Source: Defluviimonas salinarum (GTDB taxonomy: Bacteria > Pseudomonadota > Alphaproteobacteria > Rhodobacterales > Rhodobacteraceae). Taken from it: a stretch of DNA of 64,000 nt. Below the pieces are notes generated by a model, which was not told the DNA's origin, did not search any database, and worked only from the letters and a program-made list of their open reading frames with translations. Positions 8,599 through 16,587 of this stretch are shown one piece after another (the first letter of the stretch is position 1; each line of letters begins with the position of its first letter). The stretch is from NCBI RefSeq assembly GCF_026013545.1, contig NZ_JAPDOG010000019.1, forward strand, positions 1 to 64,000, given 5' to 3'. The translations under genes and the position numbers were made by a program.

Positions 8599-8946
8599 AT
8601 GACCACCACACCTTTGATGCGCAAACCGCTGGGCCAGACAGACCTCGTCGACTGGGGCGTCGTCCCGACGATGATCGAGGGAGAATCGCGGGTCTCGGGT
8701 CGGCTCATCTCGCGCAACCCCGACGGATCGAGCGAATGCGGCCTCTGGATCTGCACGCCCGGCACGTGGTTCTGCCATGTCACCCGCGACGAGTTCTGCC
8801 ACTTCCTCGAAGGCCGCAGCACCTATGTCCACGAAAGCGGGGAAGTGATCGAGATCACGCCCGATACCGCCGCCTTCTTCCCGCAGGACTGGAAGGGCAC
8901 ATGCACCGTCCACGAGACCATCAAGAAGGTCTACATGATCCGCTGA
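8599..8946 (+). CDS. Small single-domain cupin, copy 3
   Basis: 115 residues, with TAGGAG before the ATG. It holds TDLVDWGVVPTMIEGES, LWICTPGTWFCHVTRDEFCH and TPDTAAFFPQDWKGTC. The DLVDWG opening is closest to copy 1, while the SSECGLW segment is closest to copy 2, so the three are diverged tandem duplicates. They may form hetero-oligomers or act on successive intermediates; neither can be decided from sequence. Confidence 0.75.
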   Translation: MTTTPLMRKPLGQTDLVDWGVVPTMIEGESRVSGRLISRNPDGSSECGLWICTPGTWFCHVTRDEFCHFLEGRSTYVHESGEVIEITPDTAAFFPQDWKGTCTVHETIKKVYMIR

Positions 8947-8953
8947 GGCCAGA

Positions 8954-10462
8954 ATGGACTTCGATCCCGCCCACCCCGCCTGCTTCGTCACCCCCGGTTT
9001 TCGGCCGATGGCAGGCGCACCACGCGATGTCATCGACCCCGCAACGCTGGACGTCGTGGGCCAGATAACCGAGGCCGACGAGAGCGAGACAGCGGCGGCG
9101 CTCGACGCGGTTTCCGTGGCACAGTCCAAGTGGAAGCGGATGGATGCAAAGTCGCGCGCAAAGGTCCTGCACGATCTGGCCAATGTGATCGAAACAACAG
9201 ACCACAAGCGCGCCGCGATCCTGATGAGCCGCGAGATGGGCAAGCCCTTTCCTGAAGCGATCGGCGAGATCGCGAACTGCGCGCCGATCTTCCGCTATTA
9301 TGCCGAGATGGCGCGGGACGAGGCTGGCAAAGTCGCGGGCACCACTCAGGCGGGATCGTTCCAGTATGCGCGATATGAACCGCTCGGCGTGTCGGTCCAT
9401 ATCATGCCCTTCAACTTCCCGGTCCTTCTCATGTGCTGGACCGTCGCCGCCTCCCTCGCCGCCGGGAACGGCTGCATCGTCAAGCCGGCCCCCGCCACCA
9501 CGCTCTCGACCCTCGAATTCATGAAATGCTTCCGGGGATTGCCGGAGGGCCTTGTCGCCTGCCTGCCGGGCGGCGCGGCGCTGGCCGAAAAGCTCATCGC
9601 CTCGCCCCGTACCCATGCGGTCGCCTTCACCGGCTCCGTCGCGGCGGGCAAAGCGGTTGGCATGGCCGCCGCCGCCGCGATGAAGCCCGCGGTGATCGAG
9701 GCGGGCGGTAGCGATCCGATGATCATCTGCGAAAGCGCGCCGATCGACGTCGCCACCGCCGGCGCGGTCACGGCGGCGTTCCACCTCTCGGGGCAGGTCT
9801 GCACCTCGGCGGAGCGGTTCTATGTGGTCGATGCCGTACATGACGCCTTCGTCGAAGCTTTCGCGGAAAAGACGCGCGCGCTAAGGATTGGCAATGGCCT
9901 CTCGAAGTCCGAAATCGGCCCGCTTGTCTCCGAGGCCGCGCGCGACCGGGTCGCGGGGTTGGTTGCGGATGCGGTCGCGAAGGGCGCGGAGGTCGTCACC
10001 GGCGGACGCGTTCCGCCCGAACTGAGCCGGGGCTGGTTCTACGAGCCGACGATCCTGACGGGCTGCAACGAGGGCATGGCACTTCTGCAGTCGGAATGCT
10101 TTGGTCCGGTTGCCGCCGTCGTCCGCGTGCGTGACTTTGACGAGGCCGTCTCGCGCGCGAACGCCTCCCCCTTCGGGCTTGGCGCATCAGTCTTTACCAC
10201 CAGCCTTGAAGAGGCGATGGAAGCAACCGAACGGCTGGAGGCCGGTATGGTCTGGGTCAACAATCCACTCATCGACAACGACGCACTGCCCTTCGGCGGC
10301 TGGAAGGCTTCGGGACTCGGGCGCGAACTCGGGAGGCAGGGGATTGACGCATTTCGGCGTACGAAGATGGTCATCATCGACCACAAGCCGGCACTCCAGG
10401 ACTGGTGGTATCCTTACTCCGACGACTGGTTTCTGGAGGGAGGCGGCCGCTCGTTAGGTTGA
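8954..10462 (+). CDS. NAD(P)-dependent aldehyde dehydrogenase
   Basis: 502 residues. Catalytic Cys283 lies in SGQVCTSAERF, general base Glu249 in VIEAGGSDP, and Asn154 in MPFNFP; the cofactor contact is in IVKPAPAT and the second glycine motif is FTGSVAAGKAV. It oxidises an aldehyde to the acid, plausibly the last step of the route served by the importer. The end of this gene is also the end of the intact operon: an IS6 left end begins 26 nt later, so further genes may have been lost. Confidence 0.9.
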   Translation: MDFDPAHPACFVTPGFRPMAGAPRDVIDPATLDVVGQITEADESETAAALDAVSVAQSKWKRMDAKSRAKVLHDLANVIETTDHKRAAILMSREMGKPFPEAIGEIANCAPIFRYYAEMARDEAGKVAGTTQAGSFQYARYEPLGVSVHIMPFNFPVLLMCWTVAASLAAGNGCIVKPAPATTLSTLEFMKCFRGLPEGLVACLPGGAALAEKLIASPRTHAVAFTGSVAAGKAVGMAAAAAMKPAVIEAGGSDPMIICESAPIDVATAGAVTAAFHLSGQVCTSAERFYVVDAVHDAFVEAFAEKTRALRIGNGLSKSEIGPLVSEAARDRVAGLVADAVAKGAEVVTGGRVPPELSRGWFYEPTILTGCNEGMALLQSECFGPVAAVVRVRDFDEAVSRANASPFGLGASVFTTSLEEAMEATERLEAGMVWVNNPLIDNDALPFGGWKASGLGRELGRQGIDAFRRTKMVIIDHKPALQDWWYPYSDDWFLEGGGRSLG

Positions 10463-10487
10463 CGCCCTGCCGGCGACTACTTGTGCG

Positions 10488-10823
10488 GGCGCTGTCAGAA
10501 GGAATCTGGTTGAGACGGGCAGGACGGCCTCGTAGCCTCCGGCCATGACGAAACGCGACCCGTTCAAGTATTTCCACAGCAGTCCGGAGATCATCCTCCT
10601 TGCAGTGATGCTCTATGTCCGGTTCCCGCTGTCGCTTCGGAACGTCGAGGACCTGCTTCACGAGCGCGGGATCGAGATCAGCCACGAGTCGGTGCGGTTC
10701 TGGTGGCAACGCTTCGATCCGAAGTTCGCCGCCGAGATACGCAAGAAACGGGCTGAGCGGCTGCGTTCCGGGCCGCAGTGGCAATGGCACCTCGACGAGA
10801 TGTTCGTGAAGATCAAACGGTGA
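10488..10823 (+). mobile_element. IS6-family remnant with truncated transposase
   Basis: The left end GGCGCTGTCAGAAGGAATC at 10488 is followed by a transposase start at 10545 (MTKRDPFKYF...) with the zinc-finger/HTH region RNVEDLLHERGIEISHESVR. It is cut just after the first catalytic Asp region (HLDEMFVKIK) and stops at 10823, 92 codons instead of about 230. No right end was found. The 157 nt between 10824 and 10980 hold nothing recognised. Confidence 0.8.
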
Positions 10824-10980
10824 GCGACACTACTTGTGGTGGGCCGCTGTCGCTCAAGGCGTGGCGACCACTCTGAATGATTGGAATGCGGGACTGAGCG
10901 GACAATCAGGCTGTGCTGGTCAACAGCTCCTTCTGCCCACACCGTCGGTGATGGAGAATCCATTTGATAGCCCGGCGGTG

Positions 10981-11317
10981 GGCGTTGTCAGAAGAACTTG
11001 GGTTGAGGCGGGGCAGGCGGGCGGCTAGCCTCCGACCATGGCACAGCGATCCCCTTTCCGCCACTTCAAGACGTCGCCGGAGATCATCCGCCTTGTGGTG
11101 ATGATGCACATCCGTTTTTACGCTCGCTGCGAAACGTGGAAGATCTGCTCCACGACCGGGGGATCGACATTAGCCACGAAATGGTGCGGTTCTGGTGGCA
11201 TCGGTTCGGCCCGATGTTCGCGGCAGAGATCCGCAAGCGGCGCGTCGAGGGCATGCGCTCGAGCCGCTGGCGCTGGTATCTGGATGAGGTGTTCGTGAGG
11301 ATCAACGGCGAACTTCA
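10981..11317 (+). mobile_element. Second IS6-family remnant, frameshifted and interrupted
   Basis: The left end GGCGTTGTCAGAAGAAC at 10981 is followed by a transposase ATG at 11038 (MAQRSPFRHFKTSPEIIRL). A frameshift near 11115-11130 moves the reading into another frame (MEDLLHDRGIDISHEMVRF). Similarity ends at LDEVFVRING, where an IS3 terminal repeat starts. The break lies only a few codons from the break in the copy at 10488. Confidence 0.78.
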
Positions 11318-11671
11318 TGATCCTCCCCCAGTGAAGTGGTCCGCCGTTATGTTTAGGAGAACGGAGGATCGACATGGCTACGAAGCGGCACAAACCTGAA
11401 GAGATTGTCATGAAGTTGCGGCAGGTTGAGGTGCTTGTCGGGCAAGGCATTGCACGGGTCGATGCGATCCGCGAGGTGCGCATTACCGAGCAGACCTACT
11501 ATCGCTGGCGCATGCAGTATGGCGGGATGGGAACCGCCCAACTGAGGGAGCTCAAGCGGACACACAGCGCCCTCGGCTATAGAGCACCAGCACCCGAGAC
11601 CATCATCCCAGTGGCGCAGAGGCCGCTCATGCACTAACAATCAAACTGGACCAGTCAGGTAAGGCTGCTCA
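11318..11671 (+). mobile_element. Internally deleted IS3-family element
   Basis: A left terminal repeat beginning TGATCCTCCCCCAGTGAAG precedes the orfA start at 11374 (MATKRHKPEEIVMKLRQVEV). After about 50 codons the frame passes directly into the C-terminus of orfB (LKRTHSALGYRAPAPETI), ending at 11637. The catalytic core is gone, so the 87-codon chimera cannot transpose. The 3' tail (CAATCAAACTGGACCAGTCA) recurs at 28941. Confidence 0.75.
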
Positions 11672-11805
11672 TTCGGCCTGATGCAGCACGCCCATGATCT
11701 GGGCTTCGGTGAAACGGCTCTTCTTCATCGGCATCTCCTCGTTCATCCTGCCGAGAGAATTCTAAGTTCGCATCCCATTAACCATGGGGAGGATTACCGT
11801 ATTGC
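11672..11805 (-). mobile_element. IS3-family (IS407-like) orfA start, remnant
   Basis: On the minus strand an ATG at 11728 begins MKKSRFTEAQIMGVLHQAE and then stops, matching the first codons of IS407-group orfA. A terminal-repeat-like TAATCCTCCCCATGG lies upstream near 11797-11783. It abuts the tail of the neighbouring IS3 remnant. Confidence 0.6.
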
Positions 11806-11846
11806 TTCGCCAAAAGGGCGAATTTGGGGCGTTGGGGTTACATCTG

Positions 11847-13604
11847 CTACTCTGGAAATGCGGCTCGCGCATCGGAAAGGCCCGCGAGGACGGCTTCGAC
11901 GAGGACTTGAGGCATATTGTGCCCCTCAAGCCACGCCCTCGGATCTTCAGCGAGCGGCGGATCGAGTTCTGCCATTCGTTCAAATGCCTCAAGAGCGGCT
12001 TGTCCGTTCGACAGTTTAGTGTAAGCAATTGCAAGCATCGCCTGGCCGAACGACCAACCGTCTCTGGACGCTCGTTCCGCGGCCGAGAGCATCGCCGGCC
12101 ACTCTTTCTTCATAAGGTGATCTGCGGCCAGCAGATGAAAGTAGAATGGCGGCGGCGCGATCGATCGGTCTATCGCGCGATGCATTATCGGTACGCCCTC
12201 GGAAAAACGTCCAGCAATACCATAACGGATCGCAAGATTGGCAAGGGCGGCCGGATCGTTGGGGTTAACTTCCACTGCCCGGCGCGCAAATTCAATAGAT
12301 CGCTCAATATCTCCCGCGTACTGCTCGACATGCGACATTGCTTGCAACGCATCAGTATCCAGAGGGTCAAGGTCGATCGCACGGGTAGCGGCTTGCCGCG
12401 CAAGTTCGAATGCATCTTCCCTCGAGAGGACGTTCTCGTGGCCGAAACGTGCCGCATCGTTGCGCAGGTAGGCAAGCATCGCCCACGCCCGCACATAATC
12501 GGGGGTCTCGACAACGGTGGCTTCAAGACACTCCCGTACCGCCTGATACTCATCGCGGTGATACGTCCGGCGGTAAATCTGCGCGCTCGCAACGCAGGCA
12601 AAGCCCCGCAGGCTCGGATCGTTGCTACGGGGCAGTCTTTGGGCGCGGACATCGCGCATCGCATATCCGTATTGCTGGCCGATTGCCGAGGCGATCTCCG
12701 ATGAAATCGAGTCCAGGATGTCGGTGATGCCCTGGCCCTCTGCACCCCCAGCGTAGCGTTCGCTCCATAAGATCTCCAGATCTTTGCTCCTGATGAGTTC
12801 GGCGCGAACGAAAAGATCGCTGTCCTCCCGCCAGACGTCGCCGGTCACCATAAAATCCGTCGTCGGAGATTTGCTTGGGGGTGTTGAGGTCTCGGAGACA
12901 CTTATGAACTGGTCGGGTGCCATATGCACGGCAAGATCCGGAAACCTGATCAGGGCCGAGGCGATCTCATGGGTCAGCCCTGCCGCGACGAGTGATACAA
13001 CCTCCTCATCCGTGCGGGCGTCGAAATCTTCAATGAGTATGGCGACAGTTTCTGCGTCCCTTGCGGCGGGTAACGGCGAGTTGCGGTCCGGTCGCGCGTT
13101 CCATGCAAGAACTGCGGCAACGATCGCCGTGCAAGCGACCGCAATCAGGCCATTGCGCGCGTTGAACCACGTTTGCGACCTCGACGTCCGATAGCCGGCG
13201 TCTGCCGGTTCCGACGCCGGAGGGCTTTCATCGGGCTGTATGACACCTTGCGCGGTAAATCTCGGAATGTAGCGCCCCTTTGGGATGCTGATGCGGATCG
13301 GATCGTCCCTGCCGCTTTCCGCATAGTAGTTGTCGAGATCTCGGCGGAGCTTGCGCGCTTCCAGACGTACGACCGGGTCCGCCTGCTGGTCGAAATCGGA
13401 CCCACGCCCGAAGACCGCCATCGCGATGGTCGTCGCCTTGATCTCATCGTCGCGGCCGGCCAAAGACTCTTCGACAACATACGTCAGCATCTCGCGGCGG
13501 CGGACGCTCGCCTGAAGCTCTTTGTAACTAAGTATCCGATCGAGTTGACGCCTGATGCTCTCTTCCGTCAGTTCCGGAACCTTCGATGTTTGGCGGCGCG
13601 GCAC
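11847..13604 (-). CDS. Membrane-anchored regulator-like protein with TolB-like and TPR domains
   Basis: 585 residues. About 15-115 is a winged-helix-like N-terminal domain seen in many TPR signalling proteins (VFGRGSDFDQQADPVVRLEARKL repeats this family's pattern; the stretch ends IPKGRYIPRF). A single transmembrane helix lies near 152-170, a TolB-like segment at about 185-330 (VAILIEDFDARTDEE), and TPR units at about 350-580, including RAWAMLAYLRNDAA and ALANLAIRYGIAGRFSEG. The cytoplasmic DNA-binding-like part and periplasmic TPR part suggest CadC-like one-component signalling. It is divergent from the small protein at 13756 across a dyad-rich gap. Often labelled adenylate cyclase in related genomes, but no cyclase domain is present. 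Confidence 0.75.
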   Translation of the reverse strand: MPRRQTSKVPELTEESIRRQLDRILSYKELQASVRRREMLTYVVEESLAGRDDEIKATTIAMAVFGRGSDFDQQADPVVRLEARKLRRDLDNYYAESGRDDPIRISIPKGRYIPRFTAQGVIQPDESPPASEPADAGYRTSRSQTWFNARNGLIAVACTAIVAAVLAWNARPDRNSPLPAARDAETVAILIEDFDARTDEEVVSLVAAGLTHEIASALIRFPDLAVHMAPDQFISVSETSTPPSKSPTTDFMVTGDVWREDSDLFVRAELIRSKDLEILWSERYAGGAEGQGITDILDSISSEIASAIGQQYGYAMRDVRAQRLPRSNDPSLRGFACVASAQIYRRTYHRDEYQAVRECLEATVVETPDYVRAWAMLAYLRNDAARFGHENVLSREDAFELARQAATRAIDLDPLDTDALQAMSHVEQYAGDIERSIEFARRAVEVNPNDPAALANLAIRYGIAGRFSEGVPIMHRAIDRSIAPPPFYFHLLAADHLMKKEWPAMLSAAERASRDGWSFGQAMLAIAYTKLSNGQAALEAFERMAELDPPLAEDPRAWLEGHNMPQVLVEAVLAGLSDARAAFPE

Positions 13605-13663
13605 GGCAAGCGTCTCCGATCCTGTGCAAGGCTTTCAATCGGTGACATAGCACACGAGAGAGG

Positions 13664-13731
13664 CTGTGCCACCCAACCTGTGCGGCACAGATGCATAACG
13701 TAAGTTACATGTAGCAACGTTTGAAACGTTG
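13664..13731. promoter_or_regulatory. Dyad-rich divergent control region
   Basis: Within the 151-nt gap between two divergent genes there are three inverted repeats: CTGTGCC (13664-13670) with GGCACAG (13684-13690); GTAAGTTAC (13700-13708); and a 17-bp palindrome with perfect 8-bp arms, CAACGTTT-G-AAACGTTG (13715-13731), 24 nt before the ATG at 13756. These look like operators of a dimeric regulator, possibly the divergent protein itself. Confidence 0.5.
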
Positions 13732-13755
13732 GCTTTTCGGTGTTGGACTAACGCC

Positions 13756-14064
13756 ATGAAGCGGATGCCGAAGAACGATTTTCTATGCAAGCTGGTTGAA
13801 CAGCATCCCGAACAGGGCTCGGAGATCGCCAGCCTCGCGCGGGAAGACCCGGACTTCATGTCGATCTGCGAAGATATCGGCTTGGCCGAGGAAGCACTCG
13901 CGCGTTGGCAGGATCTACCTTGTCGCGCCGTTGAATATGAAGAAATACTGGACGGATTGAAGAAAGAGTTCTGGTCAAAGCTCTCAACTCGAACAGGGTG
14001 CGCGTCGAGTGACGACGTCGACGACACCAGCGATAACACCAGCACAGAAAGCGAAGGCAGATAA
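13756..14064 (+). CDS. Small acidic protein of unknown function
   Basis: 102 residues starting MKRMPKNDFLCKLVEQHPEQ. An alpha-helical, acidic core contains LAREDPDFMSICEDIGLAEE and ALARWQ, followed by a Ser/Thr/Asp-rich tail. No signal peptide or membrane segment. The ATG at 13756 is preferred over an upstream TTG that lies in the palindrome. It stands first in a row with the exported proteins at 14093 and 15067. No function is recognised. Confidence 0.55.
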   Translation: MKRMPKNDFLCKLVEQHPEQGSEIASLAREDPDFMSICEDIGLAEEALARWQDLPCRAVEYEEILDGLKKEFWSKLSTRTGCASSDDVDDTSDNTSTESEGR

Positions 14065-14092
14065 AATGGGAATGTTTCACAGGAGCATCAAG

Positions 14093-14977
14093 ATGGCCGA
14101 ACCGCCGGCGGCGCGGTCGCAAGAGCAGGGCCGCTCTCGCTTTGTCGTCGCGCTTTTTCTGGCTGTTGTCTGCGTTGCTCCGCCGTCACTCGCGCAGGAT
14201 GGGTCGAACCTCCCTGAGTTGCAGCGAGATCTCGAAGAGATCAACAACGGCACCAATCCCACGCTGCTGACGACGCAGGCCGGCATCCAGTACCAGTTCA
14301 ACCAGATCAACCCGGATCTGGACACCGGGTTGCTCGAACTCTTCTACTTGCAGCCATTCGGCGATGGAAGCAAGGCATTCAGACTCACAATTCCCTTCTC
14401 CGACAGTGAGTTCAATTCACATCCTAGGCTTGGCGATGCGGCCCTGGCGTATGCCCAGAACCCCGACATCGGGTCCGAATTCGCACTAGGCGACATCAGC
14501 CTGACCTACATAGACGTCTTCCACCTCACCAAGAGCAACGGAGCGGCGTACACACTCGAATTCTTCCTCGATACGGCCGAAACCGATTTCGCCGGCTACG
14601 GCCAGTTCGCCCTGGAAACGTCCGTCTTTTACGCCTGGTTTCTCGACAACGGATCGATCTTCGCCCCCGCATGGGTCCAGACCTTCGGCCTGGAAGGTGG
14701 AAACGCCAACGGCGAGAACCTCAACGTCACGACGGTCGATTTCTACTACGTTCCGAAGCTGGCGAACCCGAAATACTACCTTACCTTCGACCCCGCCGTG
14801 ATCCACGATTGGGAGACCGATGACACCTTCGGTAGTCTTCAGGTGACCGCAGGCATGCTGACGGGGCCGCTCTTTGGCGGCGACAGCCAGATCTTCATCA
14901 AGCCCGGTGTGCTTTTCGGCGGCGACGCTCCAGCTGACTGGTCTATTCAGGTCGGCTTCAAGGTGCTCAACTTTTGA
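14093..14977 (+). CDS. Exported beta-rich (outer-membrane-like) protein
   Basis: 294 residues. A signal peptide (FVVALFLAVVCVAPPSLAQ) ends near residue 36. The mature part consists of alternating hydrophobic/polar strands rich in aromatic residues (FDPAVIHDWETDD, FIKPGVLFGGDAP) and ends VGFKVLNF with a C-terminal Phe, a usual mark of outer-membrane barrels. The ATG at 14093 follows AGGAG; an in-frame ATG at 14066 is the alternative. It may form a pore or lipid-binding barrel serving the amidohydrolase that follows; inference only. Confidence 0.6.
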   Translation: MAEPPAARSQEQGRSRFVVALFLAVVCVAPPSLAQDGSNLPELQRDLEEINNGTNPTLLTTQAGIQYQFNQINPDLDTGLLELFYLQPFGDGSKAFRLTIPFSDSEFNSHPRLGDAALAYAQNPDIGSEFALGDISLTYIDVFHLTKSNGAAYTLEFFLDTAETDFAGYGQFALETSVFYAWFLDNGSIFAPAWVQTFGLEGGNANGENLNVTTVDFYYVPKLANPKYYLTFDPAVIHDWETDDTFGSLQVTAGMLTGPLFGGDSQIFIKPGVLFGGDAPADWSIQVGFKVLNF

Positions 14978-15066
14978 CGCTGCCATCGCCCATTGATACG
15001 GCCCCAACATAAGCCCGACAGGCATACTGTCGACATCACAACTCCTACCTTTACAGGAAATTGAAC

Positions 15067-16461
15067 ATGAAGAACCGTCCCCTAACATTCCTTCTCTGCA
15101 CCACGATCGCTGCTTCGCCGGTTGGCGCAATCGCCCACGACTCGAACCATGCCGTCGTTCCTGCGGGCGTCGTCGGAGAGATCGAGACGACCAATGTCAA
15201 AATGAAGTTCGACAACGTGGTTATCCGCGGCGCGCAGGTCTTCAACGGCTGCGATGAAGGGCTTGCGGATGTCGATGTTCTGGTCAGCGGACAGTTGATT
15301 TCGACCATCGACGCCAATGTCGAGGCGCCCGAGGGAGCCTTCGAGATAAACGCAGAAGGTTATACGCTGATCCCCGGTCTAATCGACGCGCATTGGCACG
15401 GCATCTTCGCCGAAGCGACGATCGCGCAACTGGCCCTGACCGGCGAGGGCTACTGGAACCTGCTGGCCGCCAAGGCCCAGAACAACGCGCTGTCACGCGG
15501 CTTCACCACCGTGCGCGATACCGCCGGGCCGATGTTCGACATTGCCAAGGCGACTGATCAGGGTCTGATTGACGGGCCGCGAGTGTTTCCCTCGGGTCCG
15601 GCGCTGTCGATCACCGCAGGTCATCAGGATTTCCGCCTGACGCGGGAAGTGCCGCAGGGCGCCGGCGAGTTGCACTCCTTCGAGCGCGGCAACATGTTCT
15701 ACATTACCGACGGTGTGGCGGATGTGCTCAAACGCACGCGCGAAAACCTCATGCAGGGGGCCACGCAGATCAAGCTGATGGCCGGCGGCGGTGTCACCTC
15801 GGCTTATGATCCGATCCACACCATCCAGTTCACCGACGAGGAGTTCAAGGCCGCTGTCGAGGCGACGGAAGCCTGGGGCACCTATGTGACTACCCACGCG
15901 ATCAACGATGAAGCCGTTGTCCACTCCATTGAAAACGGGGCAAAAAGCGTCGAGCACGCGCATATGGCCACGCGCGAAACATTGCAGATGTTCAAGGACA
16001 ACGACGTGTGGCTCAGCATGCAGCCCTTCCTTGATGACGAAGACGCACCGGCCCTCAACGAGTTCCAGAAGTCGAAATACAAATTCGTCACCGACGGAAC
16101 CGATTTTGTCTATCGCACTGCCAAGGAACTGGGCCTCAAGATCGCCTTCGGCACCGATACGCTGTTCAGTGCGGACCTCGCAAAACGGCAGGGCGCCGTG
16201 CTTGCCAAGATGCAGCGCTGGTTCACTCCCTACGAAACGCTGAAGATGGCCACCTGCGACAACGCCGAATTGCTGAAGATGTCGGGACTGCTAACGCCGT
16301 ATCCGCTCGGCCCGCTGGGTGTCATCGAGGAAGGTGCCTATGCAGACATGATCCTCGTGAACGGCAACCCGCTGGAAAACCTCGACCTGATCAGCGATGC
16401 GAAGGCGAACTTCGGCATGATCATGAAGGATGGCATCATCTACAAGTACGATATGGAGTAG
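15067..16461 (+). CDS. Exported metal-dependent amidohydrolase (imidazolonepropionase/Xaa-Pro dipeptidase-like)
   Basis: 464 residues, with a signal peptide ending near ASPVGAIA. Metal-site residues of the amidohydrolase superfamily are present: His109 and His111 in DAHWHG, Lys236 in IKLMAGGG (bridging lysine), His277 in TTHA, His297/His299 in SVEHAHM and Asp364 in FGTD. The C-terminal beta-sandwich contains GVIEEGAYADMILVNGNPLE. This subgroup hydrolyses amide or cyclic amide bonds, some members cleaving Xaa-Pro dipeptides. Export implies the substrate is met in the periplasm. AGGA precedes the ATG at 15067. Confidence 0.85.
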   Translation: MKNRPLTFLLCTTIAASPVGAIAHDSNHAVVPAGVVGEIETTNVKMKFDNVVIRGAQVFNGCDEGLADVDVLVSGQLISTIDANVEAPEGAFEINAEGYTLIPGLIDAHWHGIFAEATIAQLALTGEGYWNLLAAKAQNNALSRGFTTVRDTAGPMFDIAKATDQGLIDGPRVFPSGPALSITAGHQDFRLTREVPQGAGELHSFERGNMFYITDGVADVLKRTRENLMQGATQIKLMAGGGVTSAYDPIHTIQFTDEEFKAAVEATEAWGTYVTTHAINDEAVVHSIENGAKSVEHAHMATRETLQMFKDNDVWLSMQPFLDDEDAPALNEFQKSKYKFVTDGTDFVYRTAKELGLKIAFGTDTLFSADLAKRQGAVLAKMQRWFTPYETLKMATCDNAELLKMSGLLTPYPLGPLGVIEEGAYADMILVNGNPLENLDLISDAKANFGMIMKDGIIYKYDME

Positions 16462-16503
16462 CGCCTGCTTCTTGGGAAAGGCTCAAACATCGTCGGAACG
16501 TTT

Positions 16504-16521
16504 CGGCGACTTCGGTCGCCG
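16504..16521 (+). terminator. Stem-loop downstream of the amidohydrolase gene
   Basis: CGGCGAC-TTCG-GTCGCCG is a perfect 7-bp stem with a stable TTCG tetraloop, 42 nt after the stop. No clear T-run follows, so termination efficiency is uncertain. Confidence 0.5.
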
Positions 16522-16587
16522 GAGCGAAAATGCGCTGATGTGTGGATCGGCATGCAACATTGACCCCCATCTTGGGATGATCGGCAT

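Noticed and set aside
11847-13604. Adenylate cyclase annotation for the TPR membrane protein
   Set aside because: There is no class III cyclase domain; only the N-terminal domain, TolB-like and TPR parts often mislabelled that way are present.
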